Assembly (NCBI GenBank): GCA_021828425.1
Contig: JAKARN010000077.1
Span: 1-6,735, forward strand
Length of the DNA stretch: 6,735 nt
From: Pseudomonadota bacterium
Lineage (GTDB): Bacteria; Pseudomonadota; Gammaproteobacteria; JAKAQQ01
Direction: 5' to 3'
In this document: positions 1-5,884 of the stretch, piece by piece
How the letters are laid out: each line of letters starts with the position of its first letter
Numbering within the stretch: the stretch's first letter is position 1
Program-made: the position numbers and the translations under genes
Notes under the pieces: generated by a model
Told to the model about the DNA's origin: nothing
The model's input: the letters and a program-made list of their open reading frames with translations, nothing else
The model's database searches: none

Positions 1-602
1 GAACAACACGGGATCTCCTTGAGGCCGATTGCATATGGGAAGGGATGCGCCTGCATATTATTGATTCGGCTGGCTTTCGGGAATCTCGGGATCCAATCGA
101 ACAAGAAGGGATTCGCCGAGCCTTGAATGCTGTGGAACGGGCCCATCTTGTGCTCCACGTAATCGACGATACCGTGGGTTGGCATCCGGAGGACGATAGC
201 CGGCAGCGACAATGGGTGGGATACCGTCCGATCTGGAGAATCCACAATCAGATCGACCGGAGCGGACGGAAACCAGGACGCGAGGATGCCCAGTCCTTTG
301 CACTGTCCGCTGAAACTGGGGAGGGGGTTGCTGAACTCCAAACCGCCATCTTGGACGAGGTTCGCTCGGCAACTGACGGGTCAACGGATCTCCTGCTCGC
401 CCGTCCTCGTCATCTGGATGCGTTGTCGCTGTGCCGGCAGGAAATCCGCATGGCACGAATTGCTCTAGAACGCAATGAGCCTTTCGAGCTCATGGCCGAG
501 GGGGTTCGACGGGCACAAGTAGCGCTAGGGCAAATTCTTGATCCACCGGAAACCGAAGCGCTCTTGGGGGCGATCTTTTCCACTTTCTGTATCGGCAAGT
601 GA
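1..602 (+). CDS. mnmE: tRNA uridine-5-carboxymethylaminomethyl modification GTPase MnmE, C-terminal part (5' truncated by window)
   Basis: MnmE is a cytosolic, potassium-dependent GTPase. With MnmG it installs the cmnm5/nm5 group on U34 of certain tRNAs, using a methylene-tetrahydrofolate-derived carbon. The frame is open from base 3 and gives TTRD (the G2 switch, 3-14), then DSAG (G3), an NQID at 246-257 where G4 should be, and SAETGEG (G5). A helical region follows, ending in FCIGK just before the TGA at 600-602. That C-terminal C-(I/L/V)-G-K, with its functional cysteine at 588-590, is the family hallmark. The N-terminal tetrahydrofolate-binding domain and the P-loop lie outside the window. 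The ATG at 45 is an internal methionine, not the start. Oddity: G4 reads NQxD instead of the canonical NKxD. Identification is near certain. The effect of the G4 change is inference. Confidence 0.96.
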   Translation, partial: TTRDLLEADCIWEGMRLHIIDSAGFRESRDPIEQEGIRRALNAVERAHLVLHVIDDTVGWHPEDDSRQRQWVGYRPIWRIHNQIDRSGRKPGREDAQSFALSAETGEGVAELQTAILDEVRSATDGSTDLLLARPRHLDALSLCRQEIRMARIALERNEPFELMAEGVRRAQVALGQILDPPETEALLGAIFSTFCIGK

Positions 603-607
603 ATGGG

Positions 608-640
608 TCCGGGAAATCCTTCCACCAGAAGGATTCTGGA
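608..640 (+). terminator. Imperfect hairpin just after mnmE stop (possible 3' end structure)
   Basis: A perfect 7-bp stem AATCCTT/AAGGATT (615-621 with 629-635, 7-nt loop) is extended by a 5-bp outer stem (608-612 with 636-640, one G-U pair) across a 2-nt bulge. It begins 6 nt after the mnmE stop codon. No T-run follows on either strand, so it is not a classical intrinsic terminator. It could protect the 3' end or mark a Rho-dependent end. The structure is seen directly; the function is inferred. Confidence 0.35.
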
Positions 641-661
641 GCCCGCAGTTGTGAATAGGGT

Positions 662-704
662 GAGTAGCCTACGGCTATTTTCTCCGCTAAGGATTTCTAG
701 CCGT
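662..704. terminator. Pair of competing hairpins in the convergent gap between mnmE and the LTxxQ gene
   Basis: TAGCC (665-669) pairs with GGCTA (673-677) around a 3-nt loop. The stem can be extended by A-T and G-U pairs to 662-669/673-680, and a TTTT run begins at 678, partly used by that extension. This is the best weak intrinsic-terminator candidate for mnmE. The same right arm can instead pair further on: ACGGCTA (671-677) is an exact inverted copy of TAGCCGT (698-704). The two stems exclude each other. Both neighbouring genes end here (mnmE at 602, the minus-strand gene at 729), so a two-way termination region is a reasonable reading. The rest of 603-728 has no gene I can support. Confidence 0.35.
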
Positions 705-728
705 TTACCGATGGATGAATCGTCGGTG

Positions 729-1205
729 CTACCCTCCTCGCATCTTCCGGAGCCGGTAGAGCGCAATCAGTCGTTTCCACTGCTTTGGGGTGAGGAGCCG
801 GTGCAGGTATTCCACCTGGTCGATCCCGGTATCAAGCATTCGGGTTTGATCTTTGTGCACGGCGGCCACGAGAGTATTCAGGGCGTTTTCCGGCTTGCCA
901 TCCAGTAAGGCCTTTCTGAGGGCTAGGTTGTCTTGTATGAACTGGTGGCGATAGGTGGCCCATGTGCGCAGCTGATCATCCCGCCACTTCAAGAGGCTGT
1001 TTTCCTGTGGGAGGGTCAGACGCAGTTCGACCGCACTATGCCAGACAATGGGCATCAGCATGGGAACCGGCGCCCACGGCAGAACCCGAGGGGGAGTGTG
1101 CGGGGGGTCCACGGGTGTGATTCGAGCCGTACTCCAAGGAATCCCCAGGAGAATAAGGGTCACGATGGGAAGAGTGATGGCAAGCACTCTCGTTCGTGTA
1201 GACAT
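729..1205 (-). CDS. Small exported LTxxQ-motif protein, Spy/CpxP-like
   Basis: The 158-residue product begins with a basic start (MSTRTR) and a hydrophobic stretch at residues 7-23. This is typical of a signal peptide or membrane anchor, with a possible cleavage site near STA (25-27). There is no cysteine, so it is not a lipoprotein. A proline-rich linker (31-52) leads into a charged, helical C-terminal half. That half carries two LTxxQ motifs, LTLPQ (64-68) and LTPKQ (138-142), the hallmark of Spy/CpxP periplasmic proteins. E. coli Spy is a similar size. Spy is a periplasmic chaperone and CpxP dampens the Cpx envelope-stress system; which role applies here is unknown. The ATG at 1205 has a strong RBS. 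The gene lies alone on the minus strand between mnmE and mnmG. Overall similarity to named members looks low, so the family call rests mainly on the motifs, length and export signal. Confidence 0.72.
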   Translation of the reverse strand: MSTRTRVLAITLPIVTLILLGIPWSTARITPVDPPHTPPRVLPWAPVPMLMPIVWHSAVELRLTLPQENSLLKWRDDQLRTWATYRHQFIQDNLALRKALLDGKPENALNTLVAAVHKDQTRMLDTGIDQVEYLHRLLTPKQWKRLIALYRLRKMRGG

Positions 1206-1210
1206 GGATA

Positions 1211-1218
1211 CCTCCTCC
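1211..1218 (-). promoter_or_regulatory. Ribosome binding site of the LTxxQ gene
   Basis: On the minus strand this reads GGAGGAGG, 5 nt before the ATG at 1205-1203. It is the strongest Shine-Dalgarno match in the window and fixes the start of the minus-strand gene. Confidence 0.8.
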
Positions 1219-1257
1219 GGTTGCAGTGCTGAGACCGGTTTGTAATGGGTTGTGTCA

Positions 1258-1285
1258 GGGTAATTTTAATGGCATCCGGGTAATT
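1258..1285. repeat. Direct repeat GGGTAATT x2, 20 bp apart, in the divergent promoter region
   Basis: GGGTAATT occurs at 1258-1265 and again at 1278-1285, start-to-start 20 bp (about two helical turns, same DNA face). A related GTAAT also sits at 1242-1246. The copies lie between the LTxxQ gene start and the mnmG promoter, where an activator or repressor of either gene could bind. GTAAT resembles the GTAAA half-site of CpxR, a known regulator of LTxxQ genes, but the spacing is not the usual CpxR one. An 8-bp repeat can occur by chance. Confidence 0.3.
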
Positions 1286-1292
1286 GGGTCTG

Positions 1293-1321
1293 CTGTCAAA
1301 CAAGTATAGTCTCGGTATAGT
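1293..1321 (+). promoter_or_regulatory. Candidate sigma70 promoter for mnmG
   Basis: A -35-like CTGTCA (1293-1298, 4/6 match to TTGACA) and a -10-like TATAGT (1316-1321, 5/6 match to TATAAT) are separated by exactly 17 bp. Transcription would start near 1328, giving a leader of about 97 nt before the ATG at 1425. The -10 is the second copy of an 11-bp tandem repeat. The first copy's TATAGT (1305-1310) lies only 6 bp from this -35 and could not use it. On the minus strand the same place reads TTGACA (1299-1294), a perfect -35, but no convincing -10 follows it toward the LTxxQ gene. Confidence 0.5.
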
Positions 1322-1325
1322 CTCG
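1304..1325. repeat. Perfect 11-bp tandem duplication overlapping the mnmG promoter
   Basis: GTATAGTCTCG occurs twice, back to back (1304-1314 and 1315-1325), without mismatch. The unit is about one helical turn long and contains a -10-like TATAGT. This is either a recent slippage duplication or a pair of same-face binding sites. Confidence 0.85.
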
Positions 1326-1356
1326 ACGGTTACAGACGATGATCAAAGGCGCCGTA

Positions 1357-1378
1357 GATCAGGGGGCATGCCCTGATC
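1357..1378. repeat. 22-bp palindrome in the mnmG leader
   Basis: GATCAGGG (1357-1364) is exactly inverted as CCCTGATC (1371-1378) around GGCATG, a stable 8-bp hairpin in RNA. An alternative register gives an uninterrupted GGGCATGCCC. No T-run follows on either strand, so it is not an intrinsic terminator. It lies in the predicted mnmG 5' leader, 46 nt before the chosen start, and may be a leader structure or a protein-binding operator. The function is unknown. Confidence 0.6.
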
Positions 1379-1411
1379 CCGGGTTGAGAGACACGATATG
1401 ATAAATAGAGC

Positions 1412-1420
1412 AGAGGGTGG
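1412..1420 (+). promoter_or_regulatory. Ribosome binding site choosing the mnmG start at 1425
   Basis: AGAGGGTGG contains GAGG (1413-1416), 8 nt before the ATG at 1425. The upstream in-frame ATG at 1398 has only a weak GAGAG ahead of it and would add nine residues with no counterpart in the family, so 1425 is preferred. Confidence 0.6.
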
Positions 1421-1424
1421 ATCT

Positions 1425-3371
1425 ATGTATCAATCCAGAGCGAGTGCCGAGGTGCACTACGACGTCATTGTCATAGGGGGTGGGCATGCCGGAACAGAGG
1501 CTGCCCATGCTGCAGCTCGGATGGGTGCCCTGACCCTTCTTTTGACGCAGAACATCGAAACCTTGGGACAGATGAGCTGTAATCCGGCAGTGGGCGGGAT
1601 CGGCAAGGGGCACCTTGTCCGGGAAATCGATGCCATGGGTGGAATCATGGGATGGGCTGCAGACCAAGCCGGTATCCATTGGCGGACACTCAATGCGAGT
1701 AAGGGATACGCCGTCCGCGCGGTCCGTACCCAATGTGATCGGGTGCTTTACAGGCAAGCCATTCGCCGAAGACTCGAGACGACCCCGGGGCTTTGGATAG
1801 CCCAGCAGTCAGTCGCTGATCTCCTCATGGAACGGGATCGGGTGTTAGGGGTACGAACTGAGTTTGACTGTTGTTTTTTCGCCCCGTCAATTGTCCTGAC
1901 CGTCGGCACCTTTTTGGGTGGACGCATTCATGTCGGTGAGGCACAGTTGAGCGGTGGACGTTTCGGGGACCCTCCGTCCAACCGTTTGGCCACACGATTG
2001 CGCGAACTTTCCTTGCCCGTTGGTCGGCTGAAGACTGGTACGCCACCTCGTATTGATGGTCGCACGGTCGATTTTTCCCGCCTTGAACGTCAGGAGGGGG
2101 AATCTCCCCCCCCATACTTTTCTTTTACATCCGCCCCTCCCGATACACTGCACCAAGTCGTCTGCCACATTACATATACCAACGAGGAAACACACGAGAT
2201 CATTCGAGATAACCTCGGTCGGTCACCAATGTTTAGCGGCGCGATCGAGGGAATCGGCCCCCGTTACTGTCCGTCGATCGAGGACAAGGTGACCCGCTTT
2301 GTCGATCGGACCCGCCACCAGATCTTTCTTGAACCCGAAGGGCTGGACACGCCCGAACTGTATCCCAACGGCATCTCGACCAGTCTGCCTTTTGATGTAC
2401 AGCAGGCCTTTGTACGAACCATTCCTGGACTTGAGCAAGCCCACCTGACCCGGCCTGGATATGCCATCGAGTACGATTATTTTGATCCCCGGAACCTCTA
2501 CCACACGCTCGAGACCCGTCAATTGACCAGCCTGTTCTTTGCCGGACAGATCAATGGAACGACAGGTTACGAGGAAGCAGCAGCACAAGGGCTTGTGGCC
2601 GGGATCAATGCGGCGCTCCGGGCATCCGGCCGGGATCTTTGGTATCCACAACGGGAGAATAGTTACATCGGAGTCTTGATTGACGATCTGACGGTGCGGG
2701 GGACACGGGAACCCTATCGAATGTTCACAAGCCGTGCCGAATACCGGCTTTTTCTGCGGAGTGACAATGCGGACCAGCGTCTGACGCCGGTCGCGCGTAC
2801 CCTTGGTTTGATTAGCGACATCCAATGGCGGATTTTCGAGGAGAGAGCCCGACAGGCAACCGCCGAACAGGAGCGATTGGCGTGCTGGGCGATCAATCCC
2901 CTAGATCCAGAAGTTCAGCAAGTGGCGTCAGACTTCGGGATTCGTCTGGAGGAATCCACTTCGGCGCTTGATCTCCTCCGTCGGCCGGAACTCAATTACG
3001 CACGACTTATGACGTTTCCCGGTCTCGGACCTGGACTTGATGACCCACGGATCGGTCTCGGTATCGAGATCGAGCTGCGTTATGCGGGGTATCTCGACCG
3101 CCAGCGGCTCGAGCGCCAACGTCTTGAACGGGAGCTCAAACGGCAATTCCCACACCATTTCGATTTTGATCGAGTACCTGGTCTATCCCGGGAGTTGGCC
3201 ACGAAACTCCGTCTCGCTCGCCCAAAAACCCTGCAGGAGGCTTCCGCGATTGATGGGATGACACCTGCCGCGCTTGCTTTGCTTTTAGTTTATCTGCGGC
3301 GGAGCGAAGTGCCGGACCATCAGATACTCCCGATGCTTCAGCAACCGGAATCGAGTGAGAAAGTTTCATGA
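1425..3371 (+). CDS. mnmG: tRNA uridine-5-carboxymethylaminomethyl modification enzyme MnmG (GidA)
   Basis: MnmG is the FAD- and NADH-dependent partner of MnmE in U34 modification of tRNA in the cytosol. The product is 648 residues (E. coli 629). Visible hallmarks, numbered from the ATG at 1425, are: the FAD-binding GGGHAG at 18-23; [16 protein letters not shown] around the conserved Cys52 (E. coli Cys47); [21 protein letters not shown] with the second conserved Cys282 (E. coli Cys277); [18 protein letters not shown] at 372-389; [14 protein letters not shown] at 429-442; and the C-terminal helical domain ending in [15 protein letters not shown]. The protein looks complete. The alternative start at 1398 gives 657 residues. 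Its stop overlaps the next gene's ATG by 4 nt. Oddities are a C8 homopolymer inside the gene (2106-2113) and a short RQRLE duplication near the C-terminus. The gene has its own promoter region and is separated from mnmE by an opposite-strand gene. Confidence 0.97.
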   Translation: MYQSRASAEVHYDVIVIGGGHAGTEAAHAAARMGALTLLLTQNIETLGQMSCNPAVGGIGKGHLVREIDAMGGIMGWAADQAGIHWRTLNASKGYAVRAVRTQCDRVLYRQAIRRRLETTPGLWIAQQSVADLLMERDRVLGVRTEFDCCFFAPSIVLTVGTFLGGRIHVGEAQLSGGRFGDPPSNRLATRLRELSLPVGRLKTGTPPRIDGRTVDFSRLERQEGESPPPYFSFTSAPPDTLHQVVCHITYTNEETHEIIRDNLGRSPMFSGAIEGIGPRYCPSIEDKVTRFVDRTRHQIFLEPEGLDTPELYPNGISTSLPFDVQQAFVRTIPGLEQAHLTRPGYAIEYDYFDPRNLYHTLETRQLTSLFFAGQINGTTGYEEAAAQGLVAGINAALRASGRDLWYPQRENSYIGVLIDDLTVRGTREPYRMFTSRAEYRLFLRSDNADQRLTPVARTLGLISDIQWRIFEERARQATAEQERLACWAINPLDPEVQQVASDFGIRLEESTSALDLLRRPELNYARLMTFPGLGPGLDDPRIGLGIEIELRYAGYLDRQRLERQRLERELKRQFPHHFDFDRVPGLSRELATKLRLARPKTLQEASAIDGMTPAALALLLVYLRRSEVPDHQILPMLQQPESSEKVS

Positions 3372-3877
3372 GTCGGTTTTACGATATTGAAATCGAGGGA
3401 ATTGACGGAAGAACGATCCGTTTTGGAGACTACCGTGGGAAAACCGTACTTGTGGTCAACGTGGCGAGCCGTTGTGGTTATACGCCGCAGTACCAAGGCC
3501 TTGAGGCTCTTTATCTCCGCCATCACGAGCGTGGTTTTTGCCTTCTCGGCATCCCCTGCAATCAGTTTGGTGGCCAGGAACCGGGCGCAGAGCCGGAGAT
3601 TCTTACTTTCTGCCGGGATCGTTATCACGTCACGTTCCCGTTAACCCGCAAGTTAGAAGTCAATGGGACTGGCCGTCATGCTCTGTTTGCCTGGCTCCTC
3701 GATACCCAGCAGGGTTTCCCTGGTGATGTCCGGTGGAACTTCGAGAAATTCCTCGTGGGTCCACAGGGTCGTCTGATAGCCCGGTTTCCATCAGAGGTGG
3801 AACCTGCCACTCTCGAAACCGAACTTCTTCTTGCACTTCCGCCTGCGGGTCAGTTGTTCAATGGATTGCAGTCATGA
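3368..3877 (+). CDS. Glutathione peroxidase family protein (Cys type, probably thioredoxin-dependent peroxidase)
   Basis: This 169-residue thioredoxin-fold peroxidase reduces hydrogen peroxide and organic hydroperoxides. The family signatures are [12 protein letters not shown] with peroxidatic Cys36 (cysteine, not selenocysteine), then [11 protein letters not shown] with Gln70, and RWNFEKFLV with Trp123 and Asn124. This completes the Cys-Gln-Trp-Asn catalytic tetrad. A second cysteine, Cys82 in [15 protein letters not shown], sits where two-cysteine members carry the resolving residue. Thioredoxin is therefore a more likely reductant than glutathione. There is no signal peptide, so it is probably cytosolic. 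The length matches E. coli BtuE-type members. ATG 3368-3370 overlaps the mnmG stop (ATGA) and has no strong RBS of its own, so translational coupling to mnmG is likely. The family call is firm; the reductant is inferred. Confidence 0.94.
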   Translation: MSRFYDIEIEGIDGRTIRFGDYRGKTVLVVNVASRCGYTPQYQGLEALYLRHHERGFCLLGIPCNQFGGQEPGAEPEILTFCRDRYHVTFPLTRKLEVNGTGRHALFAWLLDTQQGFPGDVRWNFEKFLVGPQGRLIARFPSEVEPATLETELLLALPPAGQLFNGLQS

Positions 3878-4827
3878 GTGGACCTCCAGAGATCGAATCG
3901 TACAGAGATGGCATCCATGCCATTGACTCGGGATATTTCCGCCCCGGGGCGATGGCCAGCCACCTGCTTGTCCGGAAGGGTGAGGCTGCATTCGTCGATG
4001 TAGGCGCCAACTCAGCGGTTCCCCGTCTGCTGGGTGCACTAGATCATTTCGGTCTGAGTGCCTCGCAGGTTCGCTATCTGTTCATTACCCATGTTCATCT
4101 CGATCACGCGGGTGGGGCTGGAGAGTTGATGAGGATGCTCCCAAACGCTCGGGCCGTTCTACATCCGCGTGGGGTGCCTCACATGATCGATCCGGGACGG
4201 TTGGAGACCGCCACGCGAGCGGTTTATGGAAACGATGCATTCGCCCAACTTTTCGGGCATCTTGTTCCAATCCCGGAAGAGCGGATCCAGAGCGTGGAGG
4301 ATGGGGAATGGATGATTCTCGGCGATACACGGCTTGAAATCTGGCATACCGAGGGACATGCACGGCACCATTTCTGTCTTTACGACCCACAAAGCCAGGG
4401 GGTTTTTGCGGGCGATTGTTTTGGCATCGCTTATCGGGAACTCGAGACAAAAAAAGGTTCTTTTGTTTTCCCCACCACGACACCAACGCAGTTTGATCCG
4501 TTAGAGGCACGCGTAACGCTGAACCGCATTATGACGGTCAGTCCACAGAGGATATTCCTTGCGCATTACAGTCGGGTCGACCGCTTTCTTGAGGCACTGG
4601 CCCAAACCCTTCGTGTAGAGATCGATTTTTATGAAGAAACGGCGAAAAAGTATCGCGATGCGCCAGAGAGACATGAAGCTATTTTTAGTGCGCTCCAACT
4701 GCATACGGTTAACCGCCTGAAGGAACATGGAGTTGCCGATGCGATCACTGTCTACGAACAGCTGCTTCCTTTCGATATCCGTCTGAATGCCATGGGCCTT
4801 GATCATTGGATCTCGCGCCAACCGTGA
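3874..4827 (+). CDS. MBL-fold metallo-hydrolase of unknown substrate
   Basis: The 317-residue product has a complete metallo-beta-lactamase metal site: HVHLDH (His73, His75, Asp77, His78), HTEGH (His162), AGD (Asp181) and LAHYSR (His231). This fits a dinuclear zinc or iron hydrolase. An FPTTTPTQFDP segment at 199-209 and a helical tail of about 85 residues after the last metal histidine set it apart from glyoxalase II and RNase Z. The distal part of glyoxalase II that binds glutathione is not recognisable. No signal peptide is seen, so it is probably cytosolic. The chosen ATG (3874-3876) overlaps the peroxidase stop by 4 nt (ATGA). The same frame is open back to 3733, but that would extend into the peroxidase gene and add sequence unrelated to MBL enzymes. 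The substrate is unknown. The neighbours suggest a thioester or a damaged metabolite, which is conjecture. Confidence 0.88.
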   Translation: MSGPPEIESYRDGIHAIDSGYFRPGAMASHLLVRKGEAAFVDVGANSAVPRLLGALDHFGLSASQVRYLFITHVHLDHAGGAGELMRMLPNARAVLHPRGVPHMIDPGRLETATRAVYGNDAFAQLFGHLVPIPEERIQSVEDGEWMILGDTRLEIWHTEGHARHHFCLYDPQSQGVFAGDCFGIAYRELETKKGSFVFPTTTPTQFDPLEARVTLNRIMTVSPQRIFLAHYSRVDRFLEALAQTLRVEIDFYEETAKKYRDAPERHEAIFSALQLHTVNRLKEHGVADAITVYEQLLPFDIRLNAMGLDHWISRQP

Positions 4828-5840
4828 GCATCCCGGACAAACCCTTTCGTGTACTTCGCTTTCGCCAGGAAGCAGGGGGTATCGAGGTCTGTCAGGAGCG
4901 AATTTCATGGGAGACATTGGATCCGGGATCCATTGGAATCCGTGTTCACTACTCGGGCATCAACTACAAAGATCTTCTGGCAGCGACCGGGAGGGGCCAA
5001 ATTCTGAGGAGGAGCCAGTTGGTCGGGGGGATTGATCTCTCGGGGGAGGTCATTGATTCCGGGGATCCCGTCTTTCCGGTGGGCTGTCAGGTGGCTGCTG
5101 TCGGAGGTGGGTTAGGCGAGACGCGCGACGGTGGATATGCCGAGTACACACGGCTCGATCCCGAACAACTGGTCAGACTGGATCCTCTGTTTACCCCACT
5201 TGAGGCAATGCAGATTGGGACTGCGGGATTCACGGCAGCCTTGGCTTACCAGGCAATCCGGGAGGGGAGGGTTGGACCCGAATCCGGATCAGTGGTCGTG
5301 AGTGGGGCGAATGGTGGGGTCGGCTGTTTCATGGTGGATTTATTAGCTGGACAGGGATATACGGTCACTGCGCTAACCCGTCAGGGTTCCTGGCAACGCG
5401 AGCTTCTGGATCTTGGTGCTCGCGAAGTGCTCGACTCTACTGAAATTGGGGCTGATCTGAACCCTCGACCGATGCTCCGTGGACAATGGGCAGCAGGTGT
5501 CGACAATCTGGGTGGATCGGTCCTTTCCTGGATGATCCGCTCTGCACGGCCTCAGGCAGTGATTGCTGCCATTGGTATGGCCGCATCCCCACGACTTGAA
5601 ACCTCTGTTTTCCCATTTATCCTGCGTGGCGTGCGTTTGATCGGGATCAACTCGACTCAGGTAGAACCGGCTGTCCGGCGAGACCTCTGGACTCGTCTGG
5701 CCAACGCCTGGCGACCTCGGGCGCTTGCGCGAATGGCTCCTCATCAACTGGCTTTTGATGAACTACCCACTTTCTTTGCGTCCCCGAAGTATCCCCCGCA
5801 TTTCGGACGAATCGTAGTTCGCATCCACTCGGAACTTTGA
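4824..5840 (+). CDS. acuI: YhdH/AcuI-family zinc-independent medium-chain reductase (acrylyl-CoA reductase-like)
   Basis: Characterised AcuI enzymes reduce acryloyl-CoA to propionyl-CoA with NADPH. This 338-residue product has the MDR layout: an N-terminal catalytic domain with GINYKDLLAATGRG (Asn47-Lys49-Asp50 region), GTAGFTA at 132-138, and the Rossmann motif SGANGGVGC at 160-168. It ends with the family segment FPFILRGVRLIGINS and a C-terminal GRIVVRI. There are no zinc-binding cysteines. The GTG at 4824 overlaps the preceding TGA by 4 nt (GTGA) and matches the family N-terminus. A TTG at 4806 is possible but would overlap further. Oddities: the usual PGIDLAG reads GGIDLSG, and the GWGVGE segment reads GGGLGE, so substrate preference may have drifted. 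The family is firm; the acryloyl-CoA role is supported by the adjacent prpB but not proven. Confidence 0.86.
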   Translation: MSIPDKPFRVLRFRQEAGGIEVCQERISWETLDPGSIGIRVHYSGINYKDLLAATGRGQILRRSQLVGGIDLSGEVIDSGDPVFPVGCQVAAVGGGLGETRDGGYAEYTRLDPEQLVRLDPLFTPLEAMQIGTAGFTAALAYQAIREGRVGPESGSVVVSGANGGVGCFMVDLLAGQGYTVTALTRQGSWQRELLDLGAREVLDSTEIGADLNPRPMLRGQWAAGVDNLGGSVLSWMIRSARPQAVIAAIGMAASPRLETSVFPFILRGVRLIGINSTQVEPAVRRDLWTRLANAWRPRALARMAPHQLAFDELPTFFASPKYPPHFGRIVVRIHSEL

Positions 5841-5874
5841 CCGGTCACAGTGTAAAATACACGGTCGTACACTG
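5838..5874. promoter_or_regulatory. Inverted-repeat cluster and possible promoter upstream of prpB
   Basis: Three elements are stacked in 37 bp. TGACCGGTCA (5838-5847) is a perfect palindrome that includes the acuI stop. GTGTA-AAA-TACAC (5850-5862) has perfect 5-bp arms. CAGTGTA (5848-5854) is exactly inverted as TACACTG (5868-5874). The two TACAC copies start 10 bp apart, one helical turn. A -10-like TAAAAT (5853-5858, 5/6 match) lies inside the middle palindrome, so a bound protein could block it. No good -35 is visible at 16-18 bp. The last arm reaches the prpB RBS, so an RNA hairpin could also affect translation. The symmetry is seen; the regulatory role is inferred. Confidence 0.45.
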
Positions 5875-5877
5875 GAG
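5874..5877 (+). promoter_or_regulatory. prpB ribosome binding site
   Basis: GGAG lies 7 nt before the ATG at 5885. The nearby ATG at 5878 directly abuts this GGAG, and its frame gives no recognisable protein, so 5885 is the start. Confidence 0.7.
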
Positions 5878-5884
5878 ATGAGTG

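Noticed and set aside
58..456. Minus-strand open frame of 132 codons opposite mnmE
   Set aside because: Arginine/proline-rich antisense shadow of a conserved coding region with no recognisable domain.
45..602. Complete 185-residue gene starting at ATG 45
   Set aside because: The frame is open to the window edge and encodes the MnmE TTRD motif upstream, so the ATG is an internal methionine.
1206..1424. Possible replication origin next to mnmG
   Set aside because: gidA genes can flank oriC, but no DnaA-box-like sequences or AT-rich 13-mers are visible here.
2223..2825. Minus-strand open frame of 200 codons inside mnmG
   Set aside because: It lies wholly opposite highly conserved MnmG sequence, shows no protein-family motif and has no supporting context.
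3733..3873. Upstream extension of the MBL hydrolase gene
   Set aside because: It would overlap the peroxidase catalytic Trp-Asn region out of frame and adds sequence unlike MBL proteins. The ATGA overlap at 3874 is the better start.
4449..4455. A7 run (A AAA AAA) in the MBL gene as a programmed -1 frameshift site
   Set aside because: The -1 frame reaches a stop after roughly fifteen codons, no stimulatory structure is evident, and the zero frame carries the conserved metal-site and tail sequence.
4806..4823. TTG start for the AcuI-like gene
   Set aside because: The GTG at 4824 forms the same 4-nt overlap pattern as the other junctions and matches the family N-terminus.
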